A stretch of 30,500 bases of DNA from a virus: IMG/VR virus record IMGVR_UViG_3300030116_003621, positions 1 through 30,500 of that record. One strand, written 5' to 3'. Made by a program: the position numbers and the translations under genes. Below the pieces are notes generated by a model that did no database searches, had not been told where the DNA came from, and saw only the letters and a program-made list of their open reading frames with translations. Positions 6,120 through 12,746 of this stretch are shown here, one piece after another; positions within the stretch are counted from its first letter, which is position 1; each line of letters begins with the position of its first letter.

Positions 6120-7463
6120 TTATGCTGGATAATCCCAGTCGGTAATTTGTTGTACTTTATGCCAAGGACCCCAAGTACCAGTATTGTAGATATAAGGTGT
6201 AGTTCTTACCGGACATTTTTCACCAGTACAAAGAAGATCGTCAACAATACGCCAAGACTCAAGCACTTCCTCAGAGTGAACAAAGTGCGATTGATCTGCA
6301 TTTAACGCATCATATAAAAGTTTTTCATAACCATCAACACCCAACCAATCAGGGTATCGATGAGTGAGGGTTGCAAGTTCAACTTGCTCACTCATGCCAG
6401 GAGATTTTACATCAATCTGAATATCAAGGTGTGCGTGAGGTTGTAAACGCATAACAATACGTCCAGGTGTTTCACCCTCAAACAATCCGACAGGTGGCGC
6501 CTTAAGTTTGACAACAACCTCTACACATTGATATGGCATCTTCTTACCGGTCAAAAAGTAAAAAGGAACACCTTGCCACCTCCAGTTGTCAATGTAAATG
6601 TCACCTGCAGCAAAAGTTTGAGTGCTGGAATCTGGTCCAACACCTTGTTCATTACGATAACCTTCATACTGTCCAGTAACAAGTTTTCTACCAAGTCTTG
6701 TTGCAGAAAGAACTTTAGTCTTCTCTCTACGAATTTCAACAGCATTCATCCTACAGGGTGCTTCCATTGCAATTAAAGAAAGAATCTGAAGCATATGGTT
6801 TTGCAACATATCACGAACCACACCCGCACCCTCATAGTATTGAGAACGACCCTCACATCCTAAAGTTTCAGTTGCAAAGATTTGAACTTCACTTATGTAC
6901 TCCCGATTCCAAAGTGGTTCCAGAAGAACATTACCAAATCTCGTAGCAAGAATATTGTTAACAGTATCTTTACCGAGATAATGATCAATGCGATAGACTT
7001 GCTTCTCGCGTAAATATCTCCCCACCACAGACTGTAGATGATTAGCAGATTCAAGATCGTACCCAAAGGGTTTCTCAATAACAACACGGGAGCGGTCTGG
7101 GTCTTCGAGGAATCCTGTTTCTTTGAGGTTGATGATTGCATTTTCGTATCTCTCTGGTGGAACAGACAGGAAATATGTTGTATCTGCACTCTTATCATGA
7201 AGTTTTTTCAAACTTTCTTGACAGTCAAGATCAGCTGATACAAAATCTAACCAATGTGTAAACTCTAGTGGGTAATCACCAAGGGTTTCCAACCAAGTTT
7301 CTTTGGGAAGATCCCTACGGGATGCACCAACAATCAAAATATTTTGTGGAAGAAGTTCTTTTTTCCACAATTCAAAGAGTGCTGGAATCAATTTTTTCTT
7401 ACATAGATCTCCAGTAGCACCGAAGATAACTATGCGTCTAGTGAGCGGTTCCGTTTCCGTCAT
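6120..7463 (-). CDS. zwf: glucose-6-phosphate 1-dehydrogenase
   Basis: It oxidises glucose 6-phosphate to 6-phosphogluconolactone with NADP+, the entry step of the oxidative pentose phosphate pathway. The NADP-binding motif RIVIFGATGDL lies near the N-terminus, and RIDHYLGKDTVNN holds the catalytic His and the substrate-binding Lys. VVIEKPFGYDL is another family block. From ATG 7463 the protein has 447 residues, near the usual 450-510. The frame is open to ATG 7556 (478 aa, TAATG junction with gnd), but the added residues (YAYPLYYPQY and so on) match nothing in the family. It directly follows gnd, so the phage carries both NADPH-making steps. Confidence 0.95.
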   Translation of the reverse strand: MTETEPLTRRIVIFGATGDLCKKKLIPALFELWKKELLPQNILIVGASRRDLPKETWLETLGDYPLEFTHWLDFVSADLDCQESLKKLHDKSADTTYFLSVPPERYENAIINLKETGFLEDPDRSRVVIEKPFGYDLESANHLQSVVGRYLREKQVYRIDHYLGKDTVNNILATRFGNVLLEPLWNREYISEVQIFATETLGCEGRSQYYEGAGVVRDMLQNHMLQILSLIAMEAPCRMNAVEIRREKTKVLSATRLGRKLVTGQYEGYRNEQGVGPDSSTQTFAAGDIYIDNWRWQGVPFYFLTGKKMPYQCVEVVVKLKAPPVGLFEGETPGRIVMRLQPHAHLDIQIDVKSPGMSEQVELATLTHRYPDWLGVDGYEKLLYDALNADQSHFVHSEEVLESWRIVDDLLCTGEKCPVRTTPYIYNTGTWGPWHKVQQITDWDYPA

Positions 7464-7555
7464 ATTTGTCTGAGTCGTAGTAATTATTTTCACCCTTTCG
7501 TAACCCGAAATATATTGTGGATAGTACAAAGGGTATGCATAAGATCGCAAGGGCA

Positions 7556-8593
7556 TTACCGAACATTGTGTCCTCCAAACATGAAACGCATACCATTCAA
7601 GACTTTGTTTGCAAACTCTCCGAGTCGTCTTGATCCGAATCGTTCAAATAAGGCAGTAGAGATAACAGGGGCAGGCACACCAAGGTCCACAGCAGCGTGA
7701 ACAGTCCAACGACCCTCACCACTATCGCTAACTCCCCCACCGAACTTGCTAAGCTCTCTATCGCTGCGTAGTACATCAGCGGTAAGGTCAAGCAACCAAG
7801 AACCAACCACACTGCCACGACGCCATAACTCAGCCACTTCAGCAACGTCAATATCGTAGCAGTAATCTTTCGGGTTTTCCATCGGAGCAACCTCAGCATC
7901 GCCCTCTTTAACGTAAGCTGCCCCAGCATCAGCTTCATGCAGGATATTAAATCCTTCTGCGTATGCTTGCATGATTCCATACTCTACACCATTATGAACC
8001 ATTTTGACAAAGTGTCCTGCACCTGGTGGTCCGCAGTGTAACCAACCGTACTCTGCAGATGTTGCACGACTGGTTGGATCTGTACGAGGGGCAGATCCGA
8101 TACCTGGTGCGAGTGCCCTAAAGATAGGAGAGCAGACGGATACTGCAGTATTTGCACCACCAACCATAAGACAGTATCCACGGTCCAAACCGTAAACACC
8201 ACCACTAGTACCGCAGTCAATATATTGGATGCCCAATTTTTCAAGCCGTTCTGCCCTGCGTCTAGAATCTTTAAAGTTGCTATTGCCATGGTCAATAATA
8301 ATATCCCCGTCGCCAAGTAATGGTAGTAACTCATTGATGGTGTCCTCTACTAGTTCTGCGGGAATAACAAGTTGAAAGATACCTGGTGATTTACCAACCA
8401 TACCTTCCTGTTCGTGTACTACTTGAACAAGGCTTTCCAAAGAATCTGCAGCTGCAGTAATATACCCGTTATCTGCTGCTTCTTGTGCCTTAGTAATGTT
8501 TCTTCTGTATCCATAAACTTCAATTCCTGCTTTTAGCATTCGACGGGACATCCCTTCTCCCATCCTTCCTAATCCGATTAATCCTACTTTCAT
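7556..8593 (-). CDS. gnd: 6-phosphogluconate dehydrogenase (decarboxylating)
   Basis: It converts 6-phosphogluconate to ribulose 5-phosphate and CO2 with formation of NADPH or NADH. The N-terminal dinucleotide-binding motif GLIGLGRMG is clear, the substrate loop GTSGGVYGLDRGYCLMVGG follows, and GAGHFVKMVHNGVEYG carries the catalytic Lys and the HN pair. At 345 residues it is of the short type rather than the long (about 470) one. ATG 8593 overlaps the stop of the preceding small gene (ATGA). The 92 bases after its stop hold no clear promoter. Confidence 0.95.
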   Translation of the reverse strand: MKVGLIGLGRMGEGMSRRMLKAGIEVYGYRRNITKAQEAADNGYITAAADSLESLVQVVHEQEGMVGKSPGIFQLVIPAELVEDTINELLPLLGDGDIIIDHGNSNFKDSRRRAERLEKLGIQYIDCGTSGGVYGLDRGYCLMVGGANTAVSVCSPIFRALAPGIGSAPRTDPTSRATSAEYGWLHCGPPGAGHFVKMVHNGVEYGIMQAYAEGFNILHEADAGAAYVKEGDAEVAPMENPKDYCYDIDVAEVAELWRRGSVVGSWLLDLTADVLRSDRELSKFGGGVSDSGEGRWTVHAAVDLGVPAPVISTALFERFGSRRLGEFANKVLNGMRFMFGGHNVR

Positions 8594-8736
8594 GGGTTTC
8601 TAGGGTCAATGTTTAATTCTTTTAGATAATCAATCCACCATTGTGGATCTTTTTTTAATTTCCAATCTGGAACTGGAAGATCTTCATCAGAATAATACTC
8701 ACATATGGCATCATTTAAAATCTGTGCGATCTCCAT
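8590..8736 (-). CDS. small acidic protein, 48 aa
   Basis: Unrecognised. It begins MEIAQILNDAICEYYSDED and ends with a Trp-rich tail (WKLKKDPQWWIDYLKEL). ATG 8736 is preceded by GAGGAGGAAGAGGA, a strong ribosome site; the frame is open to 8817, but that would overlap the upstream gene by more than 100 bases. It overlaps gnd by four bases (ATGA). Confidence 0.65.
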   Translation of the reverse strand: MEIAQILNDAICEYYSDEDLPVPDWKLKKDPQWWIDYLKELNIDPRNP

Positions 8737-8923
8737 ATTCCTCTTCCTCCTCATCAACGTCTGCATATGCGTCTGCCACATAGGGTCCTCGTTTACGAAA
8801 AGGTTCTTGTTTAACATAATCCGATTCGGAATTTACAGCGGACATCCATACTGCTAGTTTTAACACTATGTAGATAATCGCAAGAGGTGCAAAACAAAGT
8901 ACAAGTGTTAGTTGATACTTCAT
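8711..8923 (-). CDS. small membrane protein with acidic tail, 70 aa
   Basis: From ATG 8923 (ATGA overlap with the previous stop) it begins with MKYQLTLVLCFAPLAIIYIV, a signal-anchor-like hydrophobic segment, then LKLAVWM. The C-terminus is polar with a run of acidic residues (ADVDEEEEEYGDRTD). No family is recognised. It is one of several single-helix proteins around PTOX; location in thylakoid or plasma membrane is inferred only. Confidence 0.65.
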   Translation of the reverse strand: MKYQLTLVLCFAPLAIIYIVLKLAVWMSAVNSESDYVKQEPFRKRGPYVADAYADVDEEEEEYGDRTDFK

Positions 8924-9156
8924 CCTTGAACCTCTTTTTGAAAATACTCTGGTAATGGGCATCCTTTAAAATCGTTTATTGTATCGACTGATAAAACAAA
9001 CATAGTGCAAAAACCAAGGCAGAAAGCAAAAAGCATTTGAGGAAAATTATAGTTCCCCATGTGTGCAGTAGGATCAGGTTCATCATCATGTGGATGAATG
9101 TGTTTAGAGATCTTCTCTACTACTTTTTTTCTTTCTTCCTCGGTTTTCTTTGACAT
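8920..9156 (-). CDS. single-helix membrane protein, 78 aa
   Basis: A charged N-terminus with a His-Pro-Asp patch (SKHIHPHDDEPDPTAH, about residues 17-32) precedes a transmembrane segment FPQMLFAFCLGFCTMFVLSV (about 38-57) and a short polar tail. The HxHPHDD cluster could bind a metal (inference). ATG 9156 starts immediately after the TAA of the 27-residue ORF. No family recognised. Confidence 0.65.
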   Translation of the reverse strand: MSKKTEEERKKVVEKISKHIHPHDDEPDPTAHMGNYNFPQMLFAFCLGFCTMFVLSVDTINDFKGCPLPEYFQKEVQG

Positions 9157-9157
9157 G

Positions 9158-9241
9158 TTAACCTCGGTATCTCCCTGGCCATGTTAATTGCATCCCAATA
9201 GTTAGCAATGTAATAAGTGCAAATGCATACAAAACTGTCAT
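9158..9241 (-). CDS. 27-residue single-helix membrane peptide
   Basis: Too short for standard ORF calling. Its ATG at 9241 overlaps the PTOX TGA as ATGA, and its TAA ends one base before the next ATG, so it fills the gap exactly. The peptide starts MTVLYAFALITLLTIGMQL, one hydrophobic helix, and ends WPGRYRG. Its size and shape recall the small one-helix subunits of photosystems and cytochrome b6f, but I cannot match it to any of them. Ribosome site: a GAGATAA stretch in the PTOX 3' end. Confidence 0.55.
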   Translation of the reverse strand: MTVLYAFALITLLTIGMQLTWPGRYRG

Positions 9242-9741
9242 TTGATTATCTCTATTGCATTATGTAGTTCTTGAGAGTGCAATATTTCATCATTCATAAT
9301 TCTAACAATATCATCATCATTTGGGTGTATATTAAGATACTTTTCATAAGTTTCTGCGGCATGAAGTTCTATTTCATATGACAGATGGTATGCAGAGCGA
9401 GGAGCCACCCAATAATAAACCACGTTGACCCAATAGTAGAGGAGTACGAGGTGTCTGGCAACAAAACGATCAATCCAATAACGATTACCACCCCGACTTT
9501 CCATATACTCCAAATGCTCTGTCTCATTAACTGTCTGCCCGAAGTGTTCCTTCATTAAGTATAAATGCCAGGCACCTCGTAAACCTAAAGATTCACGTAA
9601 ATGTAACACACTCAAAAATGCAAAATAAGGTGCTCTTGCAATCTCTTCAAGCACCCAAAAACGTTGAAAGTCCCTCCCTCTGTAAAGATAATCGATAATT
9701 GAAACTGTGAAATTTAAAAACAGTGAGTTAATTTTTTGCAT
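9238..9741 (-). CDS. ptox: plastoquinol terminal oxidase (PTOX, alternative oxidase family)
   Basis: It moves electrons from plastoquinol to oxygen, making water, at the thylakoid membrane. Di-iron ligands are visible: LEE at 31-33, NETEH with E73 and H76, an IELHAAETY block with E125 and H127, and DEILH with E152 and H155. The stretches EIARAPYFAFLSVLHLRE and APRSAYHLS are typical of PTOX. At 167 residues it is shorter than plant forms but lacks no ligand block. ATG 9741 overlaps the previous gene by 14 bases. In infected cells it is thought to relieve an over-reduced plastoquinone pool when CO2 fixation is shut down (established for cyanophages in general). Confidence 0.93.
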   Translation of the reverse strand: MQKINSLFLNFTVSIIDYLYRGRDFQRFWVLEEIARAPYFAFLSVLHLRESLGLRGAWHLYLMKEHFGQTVNETEHLEYMESRGGNRYWIDRFVARHLVLLYYWVNVVYYWVAPRSAYHLSYEIELHAAETYEKYLNIHPNDDDIVRIMNDEILHSQELHNAIEIIK

Positions 9742-9910
9742 TTTTTATCACCTCTTCGACCCTTAGACGCATTCTCTCAAGGTCTCTCTTTATATATTTT
9801 TGTGAATAACCTTGTTTTTGATGTAATATCATGGTTCCCTGATAAAACATCGTGGCAGCAAATACTAAAAGTAAAACTATTCCGATTACTTCAATGTGAT
9901 GTGTAGCCAT
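9728..9910 (-). CDS. small membrane protein, 60 aa
   Basis: An N-terminal hydrophobic helix (HIEVIGIVLLLVFAATMFY, about residues 5-23) precedes a basic helical tail (KRDLERMRLRVEEVIKNAKN) that looks coiled-coil-like. It overlaps PTOX by 14 bases and the gene before it by 25. Unrecognised; co-translation with PTOX suggests a related role. Confidence 0.65.
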   Translation of the reverse strand: MATHHIEVIGIVLLLVFAATMFYQGTMILHQKQGYSQKYIKRDLERMRLRVEEVIKNAKN

Positions 9911-10104
9911 GGGAAAAGTGGTGGTATTACTCCAATAAGTCTAAGAAGACCTTCAGAGAAAAGTGCAAGAACAACCCAACCAACACAGAAACTAATAATT
10001 GAAGCATTACGATTGTGTTTTCGTATAGCATCATCAATCATCATCTGACACTCTTCTTTTGTGATGTAATGAGCAGGTTTGATTTCATCCATCCTGTGAC
10101 TCAT
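9886..10104 (-). CDS. small membrane protein, 72 aa
   Basis: A polar N-terminus (HYITKEECQMMIDDAIRKH) precedes a hydrophobic segment ASIISFCVGWVVLALF and a second weaker one (LLRLIGVIPPLFPWL). ATG 10104 is used; ATG 10092 is an alternative nearer the upstream stop at 10085. No family recognised. It overlaps both neighbours. Confidence 0.65.
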   Translation of the reverse strand: MSHRMDEIKPAHYITKEECQMMIDDAIRKHNRNASIISFCVGWVVLALFSEGLLRLIGVIPPLFPWLHITLK

Positions 10105-10339
10105 TTTCTAACTTCACCAAGATTTTCATTCTGTCTTCCCATGTTACTCCACCTTCTTCACCTTTGCAAGGATTTATGCAGGTTTCATCACCATGATTAT
10201 TACAGACTAATCCAGCAAGATCCATTTCATTTCCAGTCTTACCGGTGTACCAATAATGCTGTCCGTTTATCCATGTTGCTTGACATTTTGGACACGTTCT
10301 TGTTTCCAATGACAAAGATTGTTGGTCATTAGATGGCAT
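10085..10339 (-). CDS. Cys-rich probable zinc-binding protein, 84 aa
   Basis: CPKC at 16-19 with later Cys at 46, 54 and 58 suggests one metal site. Aromatic residues cluster at WINGQHYWYTG (about 23-33) and the C-terminus is a soluble helix. ATG 10339. It lies 69 bases after tRNA-Ser and starts the overlapping run leading to PTOX. The gap holds an imperfect inverted repeat around agtatgatact but no consensus promoter. Confidence 0.65.
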   Translation of the reverse strand: MPSNDQQSLSLETRTCPKCQATWINGQHYWYTGKTGNEMDLAGLVCNNHGDETCINPCKGEEGGVTWEDRMKILVKLENESQDG

Positions 10340-10408
10340 TTTTCTTAGTGTGTAACAGTATGATACTATTTACAGATTTAACTGTTTCTAAATGTTTGTG
10401 TTTCTTAA

Positions 10409-10495
10409 CGGAAGAGGTGGGATTTGAACCCACGGAGGACTTGCACCCTCGCTGGTTTTCAAGACCAGTGCCATAAACCACTCGACCACTCTTCC
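10409..10495 (-). tRNA. tRNA-Ser (TGA)
   Basis: 87 bases with a long variable arm (CGAGGGTGCAAGTCCTCCG) as expected for Ser, acceptor GGAAGAG/CTCTTCC, anticodon loop CTTGAAA on CTGGT/ACCAG, T arm GTGGG-TTCAAAT-CCCAC and discriminator G. Confidence 0.93.
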
Positions 10496-10743
10496 TATTT
10501 GACTTCAAAGTCCAGTCTACGAACCTTGCGTCTACGTCTCTCCTCTTGATAGAGAAGTTCCGATCTAGAGAAATGACTATCAATCTTATTCTCTATTTTA
10601 TTTGATACCATTACGACTTTATCTAAGTCAACAGCACCAACTTTATTGTCCACAACTCTCATTTGGTTGGAACAACCACAGAACTGAACTTTACTAGTGC
10701 TTGTTAGTTCTGTTCCGCATTCTTTGCATCTTACGGTAATCAT
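10495..10743 (-). CDS. zinc-ribbon-like small protein, 82 aa
   Basis: CKECG at the N-terminus (C6, C9) and FCGC (C22, C24) form a likely four-Cys zinc knuckle. The rest is charged, with a basic stretch EERRRRKVRRLD near the C-terminus that could bind nucleic acid (inference). ATG 10743. The last base of its TAG stop is the first base of tRNA-Ser. A TAATAAATA motif lies 21 bases upstream, overlapping the stop of the previous gene, but the ribosome site is weak. Confidence 0.7.
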   Translation of the reverse strand: MITVRCKECGTELTSTSKVQFCGCSNQMRVVDNKVGAVDLDKVVMVSNKIENKIDSHFSRSELLYQEERRRRKVRRLDFEVK

Positions 10744-10762
10744 GATACAGGATTTAAGTGAT

Positions 10763-11323
10763 TTATTTATTAAAGTAAATATTAGTTGAAAGTGTCTTTC
10801 TCATGATATCAGAACCATGTGCTGATACTCCATGAAGCATATTACCAGGAAATATTAAAACATCTCCAGCAGATACATTCAGAAAAGATGAATTATCATA
10901 ACCATTGAATTGATTAAGCACTTTTGTAAGATTCATACTTACATTTGTATTGTTTCTATCTTTGACATAAAATCCTGAAAAATCTTTTCCTTCATTTACA
11001 AAGAATACCATTGCAAGATCAGCAGGGTAATGATCATGAACCTCTTGAAATCCATGCTTTTTATAAAAGTTTAGCCAAGGAATGTCCATTCCCATTCCAC
11101 CAGAATAATTTAATTCTTTTCCAATACGATTCATGATGGGACGAAAATATTTTCCCAAATCCATACCACTTAAAACTACTCTATCAACTTTACAATAATC
11201 ACCCCAAGACCACGTATAATCATCCACAGTGTCAAGAGTAACTCTTTCAAGTTCCGAAATAAACTTATCAGCATCTGGGTGCTTAAACTTAATCAAAAAG
11301 TTTGACTGAAAAATATATTCCAT
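10763..11323 (-). CDS. 2-oxoglutarate/Fe(II)-dependent oxygenase, 186 aa
   Basis: The fold signature is present: [15 protein letters not shown] (H96, H98) with the distal [17 protein letters not shown] (H164 or H169) and R175 for 2-oxoglutarate. The HxHP form fits the putative 2OG-Fe(II) oxygenase family (PF13759) that is abundant in cyanophages. Substrates are unknown. ATG 11323 is preferred; the frame opens at TTG 11329. It lies directly after tRNA-Val and is the second such oxygenase in the window (see 27785). Confidence 0.82.
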   Translation of the reverse strand: MEYIFQSNFLIKFKHPDADKFISELERVTLDTVDDYTWSWGDYCKVDRVVLSGMDLGKYFRPIMNRIGKELNYSGGMGMDIPWLNFYKKHGFQEVHDHYPADLAMVFFVNEGKDFSGFYVKDRNNTNVSMNLTKVLNQFNGYDNSSFLNVSAGDVLIFPGNMLHGVSAHGSDIMRKTLSTNIYFNK

Positions 11324-11338
11324 AATCAAAAAATTATA

Positions 11339-11410
11339 TGCTTGAAGAGGGGATCGAACCCCCGACCGCCTCCGTGTAAAGGAGATGCTCTACCGCTGAG
11401 CTATTCAAGC
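11339..11410 (-). tRNA. tRNA-Val (TAC)
   Basis: Acceptor GCTTGAA/TTCAAGC, anticodon loop TTTACAC on TCTCC/GGAGG, T arm CGGGG-TTCGATC-CCCT region and discriminator A. Confidence 0.92.
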
Positions 11411-11413
11411 AGA

Positions 11414-11486
11414 CTCCTCAACCTGGGCTTGAACCAGGGACATTCTGATTAACAGTCAGACGCTCTGCCAACTGAGCTATTGAGGA
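11414..11486 (-). tRNA. tRNA-Asn (GTT)
   Basis: Acceptor TCCTCAA/TTGAGGA, anticodon loop CTGTTAA on TCTGA/TCAGA, T arm CCTGG-TTCAAGC-CCAGG and discriminator G, normal for Asn. Its first ten bases overlap the end of the 55-codon ORF. Confidence 0.92.
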
Positions 11487-11644
11487 TTATCTGGTTGTTC
11501 CTTCTTTAGTTTGAAATACAGTTTGTAATACTTATCACACATAGCACGGAGAATAGCGCAGTCTTGATCAAAACCAAGTTTCTTTGTGTGTTGATAAGAA
11601 CCTTCTAGCTCTGAGATAAGCAGAAGAATTTCAACTGGTTTCAT
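11477..11644 (-). CDS. small hypothetical protein, 55 aa
   Basis: An ORF between tRNA-Gly and tRNA-Asn, starting at ATG 11644 after a TTTAGGAAC ribosome site. It begins MKPVEILLLISELEGSYQH and ends KLKKEQPDNPQ, a soluble helical protein with no recognised family. The stop TAG is made by bases 8-10 of tRNA-Asn. Coding is likely because it fills the gap and has a ribosome site, but it could be a spacer ORF. Confidence 0.6.
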   Translation of the reverse strand: MKPVEILLLISELEGSYQHTKKLGFDQDCAILRAMCDKYYKLYFKLKKEQPDNPQ

Positions 11645-11660
11645 GTTCCTAAAGAAGGAA

Positions 11661-11732
11661 AGCGGAGTATCGGAATCGAACCGACGACATCTAACTTGGA
11701 AGGATAGCGTTCTACCGCTGAACTAACTCCGC
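11661..11732 (-). tRNA. tRNA-Gly (TCC)
   Basis: Acceptor GCGGAGT/ACTCCGC, D stem GTTC/GAAC, anticodon loop CTTCCAA on CTATC/GTTAG with one T-T mismatch, T arm GTCGG-TTCGATT-CCGAT and discriminator T. Confidence 0.9.
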
Positions 11733-11748
11733 GGGTCGGGTCTTACAT

Positions 11749-11774
11749 GAGAGAGGAGGTGGTGGTGGTCTCTC
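11749..11774. repeat. short inverted repeat with G-rich loop between tRNA-Arg and tRNA-Gly
   Basis: GAGAGA (11749-11754) and TCTCTC (11769-11774) flank a ggaggtggtggtgg-type run on the plus strand. It is probably a tRNA spacer hairpin; the four GG pairs are only a weak quadruplex candidate. Confidence 0.4.
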
Positions 11775-11785
11775 CCAATGCCCAG

Positions 11786-11859
11786 CGACTCAGATAGGAT
11801 TTGAACCTATGACCGACTGCTTAGAAGGCAGTTGCTCTATCCAGCTGAGCTACTGAGTC
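11786..11859 (-). tRNA. tRNA-Arg (TCT)
   Basis: Acceptor GACTCAG/CTGAGTC, anticodon loop CTTCTAA on ACTGC/GCAGT, T arm ATAGG-TTCAAAT-CCTAT and discriminator G. First tRNA of the cluster. Confidence 0.93.
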
Positions 11860-11860
11860 A

Positions 11861-11897
11861 TTAGTGGTTCCTATCGCCGCTAATCCTGAACCACTAA
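11861..11897 (-). repeat. 10-bp perfect hairpin between a gene and tRNA-Arg
   Basis: TTAGTGGTTC (11861-11870) pairs with GAACCACTAA (11888-11897) around a 17-base loop. It lies directly 5' of tRNA-Arg and 3' of the hypothetical gene stop (11916). There is no T run after it, so it is a processing or barrier hairpin rather than a classical terminator. Confidence 0.65.
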
Positions 11898-11915
11898 GGG
11901 GATTACCGCAGTTGA

Positions 11916-12146
11916 TTATGCTCTTTCGATACCGTCTGAATAATCAACAAAGTCATCATACTGCTCTCTTGAGATTTCGTCAAGTGATACAACCTCTAAA
12001 TCTTCTTTGGGATCAAACCATTCATCAAACTCTGCCATGATTGCAAATTGATCATAAATTCTTTCTATACCTTTACCATTGTACTCTTGAACTTTATTGA
12101 TTGCCCACTGTCGAACGTCGGCAACGATTTCTTCAGTCTCCATCAT
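11916..12146 (-). CDS. hypothetical acidic protein, 76 aa
   Basis: From the ATG pair at 12146/12143 the protein begins METEEIVADVRQWAINKVQ and ends in an acidic tail (EQYDDFVDYSDGIERA). The frame is open to 12362, but that part overlaps the endonuclease gene and its low-complexity sequence (NSSSTESSPNP) looks like a shadow frame. A promoter at 12184-12212 lies just upstream and supports the short form. No family recognised. Confidence 0.65.
   Translation of the reverse strand: MMETEEIVADVRQWAINKVQEYNGKGIERIYDQFAIMAEFDEWFDPKEDLEVVSLDEISREQYDDFVDYSDGIERA
11955..11983 (-). promoter_or_regulatory. candidate sigma70-type promoter for the tRNA cluster
   Basis: TTGACG (11983-11978), a 17-base spacer and TATGAT (11960-11955) on the minus strand. 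It lies inside the 3' end of the small acidic gene; a start near 11948 would lead into the hairpin at 11861 and tRNA-Arg. It may be chance, but it matches the spacing of the other promoters here. Confidence 0.55.
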
Positions 12147-12567
12147 AGTAGTCTTTTCGGAAGTACCTGCTGAGGATGTTACTATTGTAGTATGCAGGTC
12201 CTCCTGTGTCAAGGGATTCGGTGAGGACTCCGTGGATGAAGAGTTGTCTCGTCTCTTCAAAGTTTGTTTTGCCAGCTGTTTTATGAAGGCTGAGGATAGT
12301 CCTACTAAAATTATGTTTGCCGATTCTTTCAATATCTTCCCTAAGTTCTGGACAAGACCCATAATACTTTTTCCAATCAGATTCTTTTTTTACTCGGCGT
12401 TTCTTCCCCGGAGGTTTTCGATGACTCCAAAAATACTTTCGCCCAATGTATTGTCGTTGGTTGGTGAGATTGGTAATGTTATACACAAAACCATAAAAGT
12501 CGTGAATATCGTCACTAGTAAAAGGTCTCTCACCATATCTCCATGGATTTTCATAATCGATACTCAT
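12133..12567 (-). CDS. GIY-YIG family endonuclease (homing-type), 144 aa
   Basis: The domain is clear: GFVYNITN at 26-33 as the GIY strand, QYIGRK at 39-44 as the YIG strand with catalytic R43, then DWKKYYGSCPEL and IGKHNFSRTIL, with E104 or E105 in TNFEETRQLF as the metal-binding Glu. Such small enzymes are related to the Seg homing endonucleases of T4 and cut DNA to spread themselves. ATG 12567 is used (a TTG at 12570 precedes it). It lies two genes after nrdB, a common place for such elements. There is no intron. Confidence 0.8.
   Translation of the reverse strand: MSIDYENPWRYGERPFTSDDIHDFYGFVYNITNLTNQRQYIGRKYFWSHRKPPGKKRRVKKESDWKKYYGSCPELREDIERIGKHNFSRTILSLHKTAGKTNFEETRQLFIHGVLTESLDTGGPAYYNSNILSRYFRKDYYDGD
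12184..12212 (-). promoter_or_regulatory. sigma70-type promoter upstream of the 12146 gene
   Basis: TTGACA (12212-12207), a 17-base spacer and TACAAT (12189-12184) on the minus strand, predicted start near 12177, about 31 bases before ATG 12146. It lies inside the 3' end of the endonuclease gene. Confidence 0.75.
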
Positions 12568-12712
12568 CAATTGCGTCCAGCACCATATTGAGATATTTAT
12601 GTGCTAGGTTTCTAGATTCTTCACTGTATTGGTGTTCCTCCCAAAAGAGTTCATTCTTTATCTTTAGAACTCTTGTCTTAAATTCAATTGCAGAAATTTG
12701 ATTTCTTGGCAT
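12551..12712 (-). CDS. small helical protein, 53 aa
   Basis: Unrecognised. ATG 12712 gives MPRNQISAIEFKTRVLKIK followed by a Glu- and His-rich helix (FWEEHQYSEESRNLAHKYL). The frame is open to 12763, but that part reads through the GC-rich hairpin after nrdB and overlaps nrdB. The start abuts the hairpin with no normal ribosome site between them. It overlaps the endonuclease gene by 17 bases. Confidence 0.6.
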   Translation of the reverse strand: MPRNQISAIEFKTRVLKIKNELFWEEHQYSEESRNLAHKYLNMVLDAIDEYRL

Positions 12713-12734
12713 TAGGGGGATGCGTCTCCCCCTA
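12713..12734 (-). repeat. 8-bp GC-rich hairpin between nrdB and the next start codon
   Basis: TAGGGGGA (12713-12720) pairs with TCCCCCTA (12727-12734) around a 6-base loop; the ATG of the next gene follows at once. There is no T run, so it is more likely an mRNA stability or translation-control element than a terminator. On the minus strand the GGGGGAG arm is the only purine-rich ribosome-site-like sequence near that start. Confidence 0.7.
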
Positions 12735-12746
12735 TTTAAGCAAAAA

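Noticed and set aside
10764-10772. TAATAAATA before the zinc-ribbon gene
   Set aside because: It overlaps the last codons and TAA stop of the oxygenase gene and the neighbours are not late-type; likely chance, so not listed as a promoter.
11749-11774. G-quadruplex reading of the G-rich spacer
   Set aside because: Only GG runs with short loops; two-tetrad structures of this kind are common and weak.
11916-12362. Long form (148 codons) of the hypothetical gene
   Set aside because: The first 72 codons lie in a shadow frame of the GIY-YIG gene and are low-complexity; the promoter at 12184 and ATG 12146 favour the short form.
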